NCBI GenBank assembly: GCA_903923175.1
Contig: CAIXWQ010001303.1
Location: 1 to 34,051 of the forward strand
Length of the DNA: 34,051 bases
Direction: 5' to 3'
From: an uncultured delta proteobacterium
GTDB taxonomy: Bacteria > Myxococcota_A > Polyangia > Polyangiales > JADJMO01
Both the position numbers and the translations under genes were made by a program. The notes beneath the pieces were generated by a model. That model did not search any database. It was not told the DNA's origin and was given only the letters and a program-made list of their open reading frames with translations. The number at the start of each line of letters is the position of its first letter. Positions within the stretch are counted from its first letter, which is position 1. Positions 24,066-32,514 of the stretch are shown piece after piece.

Positions 24066-26891
24066 GTGGCAATCACACCCTCTCAGATTCTCGAGCTCAC
24101 CCGCGCGGCGTTTCGGCAGGAGGCCGATGAGCTGCTGTCCGAGCTCGACACCACGCTCCTCCAGCTCGAGGCCTCGCCGATGGACGCGGCGCTCGTCAAC
24201 CGTGCGTTCCGGGCCATTCACACCCTCAAGGGTTCCGGCGCCACGGCCGGCTTCGACGCCGTCTCGGGGGTGCTCCACGGCGTCGAGGACGCGCTCAACG
24301 AGGCGCGCGAGGGGCGCCTCGCGATGAACGGAGAGATCGTCGACATCGTGCTGAAGGTGACCGACGTCGTACGACGTCTGCTCCAGGGGAGCGGCTCCGA
24401 CGCCGCGCTGCTCGAGGAGGGGCACGCCAGCGTTCGCGCGCTCGCCGCGCACCTCCCCGCATCGGGGAAGGTCGGCTCGACGCCCGCTGCGCCCGCCGCG
24501 CTCGCCGCGCCCGCGAAGGAGACCACCGAGCGCGGCGGCAGCGTCCACGCCGTGCGGTTCGCTCCGCACCGCACCATCTTCCACTTCGGTAACGATCCTC
24601 TCGTGATGCTCCGTGAGCTCGCGGGCCTCGGCGCGATCGTCGTTCGCGCGCGCGTCGACGCGCTCCCCGCGCTCCCCGAGCTCGATCCCGAGCTCTGCTA
24701 CCTCGCGTTCGAGGCGCAGGTCGGGACGAGCCGGCCGGAGGCGCAGCTCCGCGAGGTCTTCGCCTTCGTCGAAGACGACGCCGACGTGCGCATCACCCGC
24801 ACGGTCGCCGAGCATGCCTGGGTCCTGCCGCCGATTGCGTACTTCGATCCGGAGGCGGTCGCCGACTTCGTCGAGGAGGGCGAGGAGAACATCGCCGCGC
24901 TCGAGGCCGAGGTGCTCGCGCTCGAGGAGAATCCCAGCGAGACGCAGCGAGTCGAGGTCGTCTTTCGCGCGCTCCACAACTTGAAGGGCCAGGCCGGGCT
25001 GCTGCTCAGCGAGATGCGGCTCGCGCCTCCCGTCGGTTACCCGCTGGTGGCCTTCCGCGATCTCTGCCACGGCGTCGAGGGGTTCGCCGAGTTGCACCGG
25101 GGCACCGCGCGCAAGGAGCTCGACGAGGCCGGAATCCAGCTCTTGCTCCAGGCGGTCGACAGCCTGAAGTCACTCCTCGCGGACTTCCTCGAGGCGCGCG
25201 TCGCGGGCGATGGTGCGCAGCGCCTGCTTGCCAGGCTCGCCCAGCGCGGCGCCACGGTGCCGCCGCCCGAGGCGGGCGCACACGCGACCATGCTGGGCTC
25301 GGTCGCCGCGCAGTGCCGCGGCCTCGTGAGCTCCATCTTGCGGCCGGGCGAACGGGTGGAAGGGCTCTCGGCCACGGAGGTGAAGTCCATCTACCGCGCC
25401 CTGCAGACGCTCGGGCGCGCTGCGAGCTACGACAGCAAGCCCGTGGTCCGGGAGCGGGCCGACGAGATGCTCTCGACCTGCCGCGACCTGCAGGCGCGCG
25501 AGGACGGCGCACGCACCCTCTCGGTGCTCGTCCCGCAGTACCGGGGCCTCGAGGAGGCGCTCGCGCAGTCGAGCGAGCGGAGCGCGGCGCGCTCGTCGCC
25601 GCCGAAGGCGCGCACCATCTCCATCCGCCCATCGAGCCCGCCGAAGGTCAGCGAGCGCGCCCCCGCGGCCGACGTGGGCGCCGCGGCGGGCGGTCGGAGC
25701 GTGCGGGTGGATCAGCACAAGCTCGATCGCCTCATGCGCGCCGTCGGCGAGCTCCTCGTGGCGCGCAACTCGCTACCCACCTTCTCGAAGCGCCTCGAGG
25801 CCGAGCGCAGCTCCGTCTTCCGAGACGTCAAGGACGTCGGCGAGCGGATCTCCCACATCGCCGACGATCTCCAGGACTCCGTCATGGCGATCCGGATGAT
25901 GCCCATTCGCACGATGTTCCAGCGCTTCCCCCGCATGATCCGGGATTTGGCGCGCTCCGAGGAGAAGCAGGTCCAGCTCATCATCTCCGGCGAGGAGACC
26001 GAGCTCGACAAGACCGTCATCGAGCAGCTCGCGGATCCCCTCGTCCACCTCGTCCGCAACGCGGTCGATCACGGGCTCGAGCCGCCGCACGAGCGCGTCG
26101 CCGCCGGCAAGCCGGAGCTCGGCACGGTCGGGTTGAAGGTCTCGCAGGAGGGGAGCTTCGTCGTCATCGAGATCTCCGACGACGGTCGCGGGATGCGCGT
26201 CGAGAAGCTCCGCGACAAGGCGGTGGAGAAGGGCCTGCTCACGCGCGCTGCCGCCGACGCCCTTTCGCGCGAAGCGACCTTCGAGCTGGTGTTCCTGCCC
26301 GGCTTCTCGACGGCGGCGAGCGTGACGAGCATCTCGGGGCGCGGCGTCGGCATGGACGTCGTCCGCAACAACGTCCGCCAGCTGCACGGCACGATCGCCA
26401 TCGAGAGCGTCGTCGGAGGCGGGAGCACGTTCACCGTGAAGCTCCCGGCGAGCCTGATGGTGTCGAAGGCCATCCTCGTGGAGTCCTCGGGCGACCAGTT
26501 CCTGTTCCCGATCGAGAGCGTTCGCGAGATGGTCAAGCTCGACGCCTCGGAGATCCACGGGATCGCCGCGCAGCGCTTCATCCACATACGGGGCTCCGTC
26601 TGTCCGATCGTGGCGCTCTCGACGATCCTCGGTCAGCAGGAGCGGGCGGCGACGGGCGGAGAGCAGAGCGCCGCCATCGTGCGTACGCGCCTCGGCGACG
26701 TGGCGCTGATCGTCGATCGGCTGGTCGCGGAGATCGACGTCATCGTGAAGCCGCTCTCGGAGGGGCTCGACCGCCTTCGGATGTTCCAGGGAGCGTCGAT
26801 CCTCGGGGACGGCCAGGTCGCACTCGTCATGGATCCGTCCCAGCTCGGTGCGGTCGCGCAAGCTGCGCTGTCGGCACGGTTGCACGCCTGA
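24066..26891 (+). CDS. cheA: CheA chemotaxis histidine kinase with two HPt domains
   Basis: I chose the GTG at 24066 because AAGGAG lies eight bases before it; the TTG at 24060 would be only two bases away. The product has 941 residues. The first HPt domain (residues about 1-110) has His52 in R-A-I-H-T-L-K-G-S. Next comes a ferredoxin-like region (about 160-250, with G-N-D-P and L-D-P-E-L-C-Y-L), then a second HPt with His304 in R-A-L-H-N-L-K-G-Q. An Ala/Ser/Pro-rich linker follows, then dimerisation helices (L-M-R-A-V-G-E-L-L), the kinase domain (L-V-R-N-A-V-D-H-G, D-D-G-R-G-M, G-R-G-V-G-M-D-V-V) and a C-terminal CheW-like domain. There is no attached receiver, unlike FrzE. It should phosphorylate the two CheY proteins and CheB. 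Confidence 0.96.
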   Translation: MAITPSQILELTRAAFRQEADELLSELDTTLLQLEASPMDAALVNRAFRAIHTLKGSGATAGFDAVSGVLHGVEDALNEAREGRLAMNGEIVDIVLKVTDVVRRLLQGSGSDAALLEEGHASVRALAAHLPASGKVGSTPAAPAALAAPAKETTERGGSVHAVRFAPHRTIFHFGNDPLVMLRELAGLGAIVVRARVDALPALPELDPELCYLAFEAQVGTSRPEAQLREVFAFVEDDADVRITRTVAEHAWVLPPIAYFDPEAVADFVEEGEENIAALEAEVLALEENPSETQRVEVVFRALHNLKGQAGLLLSEMRLAPPVGYPLVAFRDLCHGVEGFAELHRGTARKELDEAGIQLLLQAVDSLKSLLADFLEARVAGDGAQRLLARLAQRGATVPPPEAGAHATMLGSVAAQCRGLVSSILRPGERVEGLSATEVKSIYRALQTLGRAASYDSKPVVRERADEMLSTCRDLQAREDGARTLSVLVPQYRGLEEALAQSSERSAARSSPPKARTISIRPSSPPKVSERAPAADVGAAAGGRSVRVDQHKLDRLMRAVGELLVARNSLPTFSKRLEAERSSVFRDVKDVGERISHIADDLQDSVMAIRMMPIRTMFQRFPRMIRDLARSEEKQVQLIISGEETELDKTVIEQLADPLVHLVRNAVDHGLEPPHERVAAGKPELGTVGLKVSQEGSFVVIEISDDGRGMRVEKLRDKAVEKGLLTRAAADALSREATFELVFLPGFSTAASVTSISGRGVGMDVVRNNVRQLHGTIAIESVVGGGSTFTVKLPASLMVSKAILVESSGDQFLFPIESVREMVKLDASEIHGIAAQRFIHIRGSVCPIVALSTILGQQERAATGGEQSAAIVRTRLGDVALIVDRLVAEIDVIVKPLSEGLDRLRMFQGASILGDGQVALVMDPSQLGAVAQAALSARLHA

Positions 26892-26955
26892 ACACGGGGT
26901 GACCGGGCGTACCGGAAACTGGTTCGCTCGCGCAGGGACCCGCTAGCGTGAGCGA

Positions 26956-27663
26956 ATGCCGATGGATCCGAGTGAGCTCGTCGCCGCGTGCGAGCGCCTC
27001 TTCGGGCGTGCGTGGCGCGAAGGGGGGATTCGTCTGGAGGCGCTCGAGGCTCGTGCAGTGCAGTCGGCCTTCCGCCAAAGGGCCTTCGAGGTCCATCCCG
27101 ATCGCGCGCAGCTGCTCGGGCGCTCGCCCAGCGAGCTGACGGCCGAGCTTCAGGCAATCGGCGCTGCGCGCGTGACGCTCGAGCGCTTCCTGGCGAACGA
27201 CGCCGCACCGTCGGTACCCGCCGAGCCCACGGAGGCACCGGTCGCCGCGGAGCCGCCGGCGCCCACTCGCCTGTACCGCGGCGCCGTCCCCAGCCGCCCC
27301 CTACGCTTCGGAGAGTTCCTCTACTTCAGCGCTTGGATTTCCCGCGACGAGCTCCGCGACGCCGTCGCTTGGCAGGCCGAGTCGCGACCCAGGTTCGGAG
27401 CGGTCGCGCTGGAGCTCCGGCTGCTCCGTCGCGGTCAGCTCGAGAGACTCCTCGGCGAGGCGCGGCGCCTGCCGATCGGCGAGCACGCGGTGGCGCGAGG
27501 CGTGCTGACGGGTCCGGAGCGGGATCGCGTGCTCGGCGTGCAGCGGCGCGTCCAGGCACCGCTCGGAGGCTACTTCGTCGAGCTCGGGTTGTTGGCCCCG
27601 GGCGAGGTGCGCGAGCAGCTCCGGCGACAGCGTCTGCACAATCGGCGCGCAATGGCGGCTTGA
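26956..27663 (+). CDS. J-domain protein with four MshEN-like motifs
   Basis: The 235-residue protein follows cheA after 64 bases. Residues about 5-80 resemble a J domain, with His47-Pro48-Asp49 in F-E-V-H-P-D-R, helix II before it (A-F-R-Q-R-A) and a helix III-like segment after. After a Pro/Ala-rich linker come four 24-residue units at 117, 146, 173 and 202. They fit the published MshEN cyclic-di-GMP motif R-L-G-x2-L-x3-G-x-L-x4-L-x3-L-x2-Q, and units 1, 3 and 4 keep the final Gln. Units pair with five-residue spacers, as in MshEN. Not all Arg and Gly positions are kept, so nucleotide binding is uncertain. J domains recruit Hsp70. Its place at the end of the block suggests a regulatory role, but it could be an unrelated neighbour. 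Confidence 0.7.
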   Translation: MPMDPSELVAACERLFGRAWREGGIRLEALEARAVQSAFRQRAFEVHPDRAQLLGRSPSELTAELQAIGAARVTLERFLANDAAPSVPAEPTEAPVAAEPPAPTRLYRGAVPSRPLRFGEFLYFSAWISRDELRDAVAWQAESRPRFGAVALELRLLRRGQLERLLGEARRLPIGEHAVARGVLTGPERDRVLGVQRRVQAPLGGYFVELGLLAPGEVREQLRRQRLHNRRAMAA

Positions 27664-27842
27664 GTAGCCCTCCGCCGAGCTCGACGAGTCGACTCGCAGA
27701 GCCAGCTCCGGCCGTCGCGGGCGAGCGGGCTGCCGAAACGCAGCTGCGGAGACCGTGACCGTCGGAAGGTCGTGCGAAGAGCTCGAGCCACTTCGGCGTC
27801 GCTCGGCGGGAGATTGGCAGAGAGCGGCCAAGTTCGGCACTG

Positions 27843-28841
27843 CTACGCCCCGATCGCCAGCACCGCCGCGCCACGCACCTCGCCGCGCCGGAGCCGATCG
27901 AGCGCCTCGTTCGCCTGCGCCAGCGCGAACGGCTCGATCTCGGTCACCACCGGGACCTGCGCCGCGAGCGCGAGGAACTCCTCCGCGTCGGCGCGCGTGA
28001 GGTTCGCCACCGAGCGCACGCTGCGCTCGCCCCAGAGCAGCTCGTAGGGGAACGACGGCACGTCGCTCATGTGGATCCCGCCGCACACCACCACGCCGCC
28101 ACGCTCGACCGCCGCGAGCGCGCGCGGCACCAGCGCGCCCACCGGCGCGAAGACGATCGCGGCGTCGAGCGGCACCGGCGGCGTCTCGTCGGACGCGCCC
28201 GCCCACGTCGCGCCGAGCTCGCGCGCGAACGCCTGCGCGCTCGCGTCGCCGGCGCGGGTGAAGGCGTAGACCTCGCGCCCCTGCCAGCGCGCGACCTGCG
28301 CGACGAGGTGCGCGGCCGCGCCGAAGCCGTAGATGCCGAGGCGACGCGCGTCGCCGCAGAAGCGGAGCGAGCGGTAGCCGATCAGCCCGGCGCAGAGCAG
28401 CGGGGCGGCGTGCAGATCGTCGAGCGCGTCGGGGAGCGCGAAGGCGTAGCGCGCGTCGACGATGGCGCTCTCGGCGTAGCCGCCGTCGCGCGTGTAGCCG
28501 GTGAATTCGGCCTCGGCGCAGAGGTTCTCGCGCCCGCTCGCGCAGAACGCGCAGGCGCCGCAGGTCCACCCGAGCCACGGCACGCCCACGCGCGCGCCCG
28601 GCGCGAAGCGCTCGCTCCCCGCGCCCGGGCTCCCGAGCTCGGACACGATGCCGACGATCTCGTGCCCGATCACGAGCGGCAGCTTCGGGTGCGCGAGCTC
28701 GCCGTCGACCACGTGGAGATCGGTCCGGCAGACGGCGCACGCGCGCACGTCGATCGTGATCTCGCCGGGGCCGGGGGCGCGCAGGGCGATCTCCGCCTCG
28801 CGGAGCGGGCGTCCCGGGGCGTCGAGGAGCATGGCGCGCAT
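27843..28841 (-). CDS. Zinc-dependent alcohol dehydrogenase
   Basis: This medium-chain dehydrogenase has 332 residues from ATG 28841; ATG 28832 would remove three. The catalytic-zinc site shows V-C-R-T-D-L-H and G-H-E; the structural-zinc loop has four Cys in C-G-A-C-A-F-C and the E-N-L-C that follows. The NAD(P)-binding fold has G-I-Y-G-F-G-A-A-A-H, slightly altered from G-x-G-x-x-G. The L-C-A-G-L-I-G-Y-R-S segment is typical of the AdhA-like zinc-binding subgroup. It oxidises alcohols or reduces aldehydes; the substrate cannot be read from sequence. It is convergent with the J-domain gene and divergent from the small membrane protein gene. Confidence 0.9.
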   Translation of the reverse strand: MRAMLLDAPGRPLREAEIALRAPGPGEITIDVRACAVCRTDLHVVDGELAHPKLPLVIGHEIVGIVSELGSPGAGSERFAPGARVGVPWLGWTCGACAFCASGRENLCAEAEFTGYTRDGGYAESAIVDARYAFALPDALDDLHAAPLLCAGLIGYRSLRFCGDARRLGIYGFGAAAHLVAQVARWQGREVYAFTRAGDASAQAFARELGATWAGASDETPPVPLDAAIVFAPVGALVPRALAAVERGGVVVCGGIHMSDVPSFPYELLWGERSVRSVANLTRADAEEFLALAAQVPVVTEIEPFALAQANEALDRLRRGEVRGAAVLAIGA

Positions 28842-28989
28842 GCCGCATTGTCCGCCCGGCGGCGAGGGAAGGGGAGCGGCGTCGAGCTCGGTGCGCGCGC
28901 TGCGCCCGCTGCGCGCGCTTCCGCCGATGCGCCCGCAGCTGCGTCGAGCGTCGACGCGCGGCGCGCTCGCTGGCACACGAGCCGGCGCG

Positions 28990-29400
28990 ATGGAGACCTC
29001 GACCGAAGCCGGCGATCGCCGCAAGACCCTGATCCTCGTCGGCGTCCTCGTGGCGCTCTTCGTGCTCGCGCTCCTGCTCGTGCGCCGCGCGGCCACCGAC
29101 GTCGGCGCCGATCAGACCAACGGCGCGTCTGGCGCGAGCGCGGGCGCCGTCGGCGCGCAGCCGCCTTTCGACGCCGGGCCGCTCCTTCCGGACGCCGTGC
29201 CCGAGGTGGCGCTCGGCGTGGCGGTGGGCGTCCCGCGTCCGCCTCCGCCGATCGCCTTCGATGCCGGCGTCGCAGCGCTGGCGCCCGACGCCGCGTCCGA
29301 CGCGCCCAAGTGCATCCCCGAGTCCAAGAAGGAGCTCTGCGGCGACGGCGTCGACAACAACTGCAACGGTCAGATCGACGAAGGGTGCGAGCGTCGCTGA
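28990..29400 (+). CDS. Small membrane-anchored protein with MopE-type DNNCNG-ID motif
   Basis: The protein has 136 residues from ATG 28990. A short charged N-terminus is followed by one membrane helix (residues about 13-31), then an Ala/Gly/Pro/Asp-rich extracytoplasmic stretch. The C-terminus reads C-G-D-G-V-D-N-N-C-N-G-Q-I-D-E-G-C, with three Cys plus one upstream (K-C-I-P). This matches the putative metal-binding motif found in MopE and in very many myxobacterial surface proteins. The motif is usually a repeat in larger proteins, so a protein carrying a single copy on a membrane tether is minimal. Function is unknown; calcium-binding or protein interaction is inference. It stands alone between divergent and convergent neighbours. 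Confidence 0.72.
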   Translation: METSTEAGDRRKTLILVGVLVALFVLALLLVRRAATDVGADQTNGASGASAGAVGAQPPFDAGPLLPDAVPEVALGVAVGVPRPPPPIAFDAGVAALAPDAASDAPKCIPESKKELCGDGVDNNCNGQIDEGCERR

Positions 29401-29428
29401 GGCGCCCGCTCGCCGAGGGCGCGCCGGC

Positions 29429-29938
29429 TCAGCCCTTCTTCGGCCCGACCAGCGTTCGCAGCGTCGCGCGCGCGACCGTCTCGCCCCGCGTGTCGACCAT
29501 GTCGACGACCACCGGATACTCCTGCCGCTCGCTCGTGGCTGGGACGGGGCAGTCGCACACGCCGCGGATCGTTCCGCGCGCCTTCTTCAGGTAGTCGATC
29601 GACATGCCGGCCACGATGAAGCGCGCGTCGTCCGGGAGCGAGTAGGCGAGCGCGACGTTGCCGGTGAGCTCGGCGAGGTTCGCGAGCGCGATCGCGTGCA
29701 CGCAGTCGAGGTGATTGCGTACGCCGCGCCGGTCGGCGAGCACGACCTCGGAGTGCCCCTTGCGCAGCACGTCGACCTTGGCGCCGATCGTCCCGGTGTA
29801 CGGCGCGGCGAGGCCGATCGCGCGGCTGAAGAGCGCGCGGCCGCCGGGCAATCGCGCCACCCGATCCCAGAGATCGCGAAGGACGTTCTTGCGTGACGAG
29901 GTGAGCGACGAGAGCGAGAACCCTTCGAGCACCGACAT
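29429..29938 (-). CDS. Hotdog-fold thioesterase-like protein (DUF4442 type)
   Basis: The ATG at 29938 gives 169 residues; a GTG at 29959 would add seven and neither has a clear ribosome site. The sequence P-Y-T-G-T-I-G-A-K-V, followed by R-G-V-R-N-H-L-D-C-V-H-A-I-A-L-A-N-L-A-E-L, is the N-H-x-x-S/C-x-H-A-x-A-L-x-x-L-x-E pattern of the DUF4442 hotdog family related to PaaI thioesterases. Later strands (A-R-F-I-V-A, I-R-G-V, Q-E-Y-P-V-V-V-D-M-V-D) complete the fold. A cytoplasmic acyl-CoA thioesterase role is plausible but unproven. It is convergent with the small membrane protein and divergent from the malectin-like lipoprotein. Confidence 0.78.
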   Translation of the reverse strand: MSVLEGFSLSSLTSSRKNVLRDLWDRVARLPGGRALFSRAIGLAAPYTGTIGAKVDVLRKGHSEVVLADRRGVRNHLDCVHAIALANLAELTGNVALAYSLPDDARFIVAGMSIDYLKKARGTIRGVCDCPVPATSERQEYPVVVDMVDTRGETVARATLRTLVGPKKG

Positions 29939-29990
29939 CGATGGAGCGTAGCGTGACACGTCGCGTTACGTCGAGTAGCCTGGAACAGAC

Positions 29991-30791
29991 GTGGCCGTTC
30001 TCCGCCGCATCGCCAGCGTTCTCGCCCTCGCCGCCATCGTCGCTGCCCCCGCAGGCTGCTCGCTCGGCGTCACCGGGCTCGGCGCCGATTCGGTCGAGGA
30101 CGATGCGGCGATCGCCGCCGACGACGCGACGACCGACGACGCGACGACCGAGGACGCGTCGATCGACGTCGCCGCGGCCGACGCCGAATCCGCAGCCGAC
30201 GCCGCGGCCGAAGCCGCAGCCGAAGTCGATGCCGCGGCCGACGTCGAGCCCGACGCCGAGCCCGACGCCGTCGTGTCGTTGCCGGTCGTCGCGCGGCTCA
30301 ACCTCGACGGCGCCGCGCTCGACGGCGTCGATTTCCCCGGCCACTGGACCGCCGCGCCGGTGCCGGGCCCGTGCGGCCCCAGCCACTACGAGAACAGCCC
30401 CGTGCACGGCACGCTCGACCCCGGGCTCTTCACCGGCGAGGCCTACGGCAACCCGCTCAAGTGCGCCGTCGGCGGCGGCACGTTGCCGCACGGGACCTAT
30501 CGCGTGCGCCTCTACTTCGCCGAGCTCTTCTGGGGGCCCGGCTGCCCCGGCGGCGGCGCGGGGCCCGGCTCGCGGCTCTTCTCCGTCGCGCTCGAGGGCA
30601 AGACGGTGCTCACCGACTTCGACATTTTCGTCGCGACCGGCGGCTGCCTCGCGAGCAAGACCTCCGCCGCGGGCGCGCCCGTCGTGCAGACCTTCGACGT
30701 GACCGTCAACGACGGCACGCTCGATCTCGTCGGCACCCCGACCAAGGACAACGCGAAGCTGTCCGCGATCGAGGTGCTCGGGCCGCTGTGA
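29991..30791 (+). CDS. Lipoprotein with malectin-like carbohydrate-binding domain
   Basis: The protein has 266 residues from GTG 29991. The signal peptide ends in lipobox A-P-A-G-C (Cys23). Residues about 32-95 are an acidic, low-complexity linker almost wholly Asp, Ala, Glu, Thr and Val. Residues about 98-266 form a malectin-like domain: A-R-L-N-L-D-G start, Y-R-V-R-L-Y-F-A-E-L-F, F-S-V-A-L-E-G-K-T-V-L-T-D-F-D-I, D-G-T-L-D-L-V, and closing L-S-A-I-E-V-L. Malectin domains bind glucose-type oligosaccharides in eukaryotes; bacterial copies often sit in carbohydrate-active or surface proteins. Two Cys inside the domain (C-G-P and C-P-G-G) and others may form disulfides. It is probably an outer-membrane lipoprotein. 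Its stop codon directly abuts the stop of the convergent ligase gene. Confidence 0.82.
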   Translation: MAVLRRIASVLALAAIVAAPAGCSLGVTGLGADSVEDDAAIAADDATTDDATTEDASIDVAAADAESAADAAAEAAAEVDAAADVEPDAEPDAVVSLPVVARLNLDGAALDGVDFPGHWTAAPVPGPCGPSHYENSPVHGTLDPGLFTGEAYGNPLKCAVGGGTLPHGTYRVRLYFAELFWGPGCPGGGAGPGSRLFSVALEGKTVLTDFDIFVATGGCLASKTSAAGAPVVQTFDVTVNDGTLDLVGTPTKDNAKLSAIEVLGPL

Positions 30792-32426
30792 CTACTTCCC
30801 GATCAGCATCTCTCCGAACGAAGCCCGCAGCTTGCTCTTGAGGAATTTCCCCGTGCTCGTGCGGGGGATCTGCTGCACGAACACGAACGCGTCGGGCATC
30901 CAGAACTTCGCGAAGTGCCCCTCGAGGTGCGTGCGCAGCTCCTCCTCGCTCGCGCTCTGACCGGGCTTCAGCACGATCGCCGCGATCGGCCGCTCGTCCC
31001 ACTTCTCGTGGCGCCCGGCGAACACCGCCGACTCGAGCACCGCGGGGTGGCTCATGAGCGCGTTCTCGAGCTGCACCGAGCTGATCCACTCGCCGCCGCT
31101 CTTGATCACGTCCTTCGAGCGGTCGGTGATCCGCACGTACCCCTCGGCGTCGATCGTCACCACGTCGCCGGTCTTGAACCAGCCGTCGGCGGTGAAGCGA
31201 TCGCTCCCCTCGTCGCTGAAGTACGCCTTGGCGACGAACGGCCCGCGCACCTCGAGCTCGCCCATCGTCTCGCCGTCCCACGGCAGGATCTTGCCGGCCT
31301 CGTCGGCGTGCCGCTGCTCCACGAACGGCACCGCGTAGCCCTGCGTCGAGCGGATCCGGAGCTCCTGCGCCGGGTCGCCCGCGAGCGACGACTTCACGCG
31401 CGCCAGCGTGCCGAGCGGGTTCGTCTCGGTCATCCCCCACGCGTGCGTGATCACCACGCCGTGCCGCTCGGCGAACCCCTGGATCATCGACGGGGGCGCC
31501 GCCGCGCCGCCGATCACGGTCGTGCGCACGTGGCCGAGGTTCCACTTGCCCTGCTCGGCGTCGAGCATCGCCAGGATGCCGAGCCAGATCGTCGGCACGC
31601 CCGCCGCGATCGTCACCTTCTCGTCCTGCATCAGCTCGAGGATCGACTTCGCGTCGAGGTGCGGCCCCGGGAACACCAGGTTCGAGCCGGCCATCACGGC
31701 CGCGTACGGCAGCCCCCACGCCGCCGCGTGGAACATGGGGACCACCGGCAGCACCACGTCGCGCTCGCCGACCGCGAGCGAGTCGGCCATGCACGCCACG
31801 ATCGTGTGCATCACCATCGAGCGGTGCGAGTACACGACCCCCTTCGGGTTCCCCGTGGTGCCGCTCGTGTAACAGATCATCGAGGCCGCGTTCTCGTCGA
31901 GCCGCGGGAACTCGAACGCGTCCGAGCAGGGCTCGAGGAGCGCCTCGTACTCCGCGTCCTCCGGCGGCACGGCGGGATCGCCCTCGTCGCGCATGACCAC
32001 GACCTTGCGGATCCACGGCACCTCGTGCCGGAACTTGTCGAGCAGCGGCAGCAGCGTCGCGTCGGCGAAGACCCACTTGTCCTCGGCGTGGCGCGCGATG
32101 TACGCGATCTCGGTCGGGTGCAGGCGCAGGTTGAGGGTGTGGATCACCGCGCCGATCGCCGGCACCGCGAGGTAGAGCTCGAGGTGTCGATGATGGTTCC
32201 ATGCGAGCGTCGCCACGCGGTCGCCCGGCTTCACCCCCATGGCCACGAGCGCGTTGGCGAGCTTGCGCACGCGCTTCATCAGCTCCGCGTACGACACGCG
32301 GTTCAGGGCGCGGTTCGCCTGGCGACTCACCACCTCGCTCTTCGGGAAGAAGCGCGCCGCGCGCTCCACGAGGTGCGTGAGCGTCAGCGGGTAATCCATC
32401 ATCCGGCCGGGAAGCGTCGCGAGCAT
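30792..32426 (-). CDS. Long/medium-chain acyl-CoA synthetase (AMP-forming)
   Basis: This protein has 544 residues, the normal length for the AlkK/FadD-like group. The ATG at 32426 has GGAGG eight bases upstream. The ATP-binding P-loop reads Y-T-S-G-T-T-G-N-P-K-G; further motifs are W-G-M-T-E-T-N-P, G-W-F-K-T-G-D, the hinge R-S-K-D-V-I-K-S-G-G-E-W, and the catalytic Lys in T-S-T-G-K. The R-S-K-D-V-I-K-S-G-G-E-W-I-S-S motif is typical of fatty acyl-CoA ligases. It activates a fatty acid with ATP and CoA in the cytoplasm; chain length is not readable. The MFS transporter gene lies upstream on the same strand, 88 bases away. Confidence 0.94.
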   Translation of the reverse strand: MLATLPGRMMDYPLTLTHLVERAARFFPKSEVVSRQANRALNRVSYAELMKRVRKLANALVAMGVKPGDRVATLAWNHHRHLELYLAVPAIGAVIHTLNLRLHPTEIAYIARHAEDKWVFADATLLPLLDKFRHEVPWIRKVVVMRDEGDPAVPPEDAEYEALLEPCSDAFEFPRLDENAASMICYTSGTTGNPKGVVYSHRSMVMHTIVACMADSLAVGERDVVLPVVPMFHAAAWGLPYAAVMAGSNLVFPGPHLDAKSILELMQDEKVTIAAGVPTIWLGILAMLDAEQGKWNLGHVRTTVIGGAAAPPSMIQGFAERHGVVITHAWGMTETNPLGTLARVKSSLAGDPAQELRIRSTQGYAVPFVEQRHADEAGKILPWDGETMGELEVRGPFVAKAYFSDEGSDRFTADGWFKTGDVVTIDAEGYVRITDRSKDVIKSGGEWISSVQLENALMSHPAVLESAVFAGRHEKWDERPIAAIVLKPGQSASEEELRTHLEGHFAKFWMPDAFVFVQQIPRTSTGKFLKSKLRASFGEMLIGK

Positions 32427-32486
32427 CGGCTGTCCTCCTCTGGGTCGAGCGACCCGAAAGGAGAGCAGAGCTGCCGCGCTTCGTCA

Positions 32487-32508
32487 TGACGCGCTGGGGC
32501 GCGCGTCA
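32487..32508 (-). terminator. Hairpin after the MFS gene (weak terminator candidate)
   Basis: TGACGCGC at 32487-32494 pairs perfectly with 32501-32508 around a six-base loop. It begins a few bases after the stop of the minus-strand MFS gene and lies upstream of the ligase start. No T-run follows, so if it terminates transcription it is not of the classical intrinsic form. A smaller hairpin (GGGTC, loop GAGC, GACCC) follows about 30 bases further on, near the ligase ribosome site. Confidence 0.35.
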
Positions 32509-32514
32509 GGGCTG

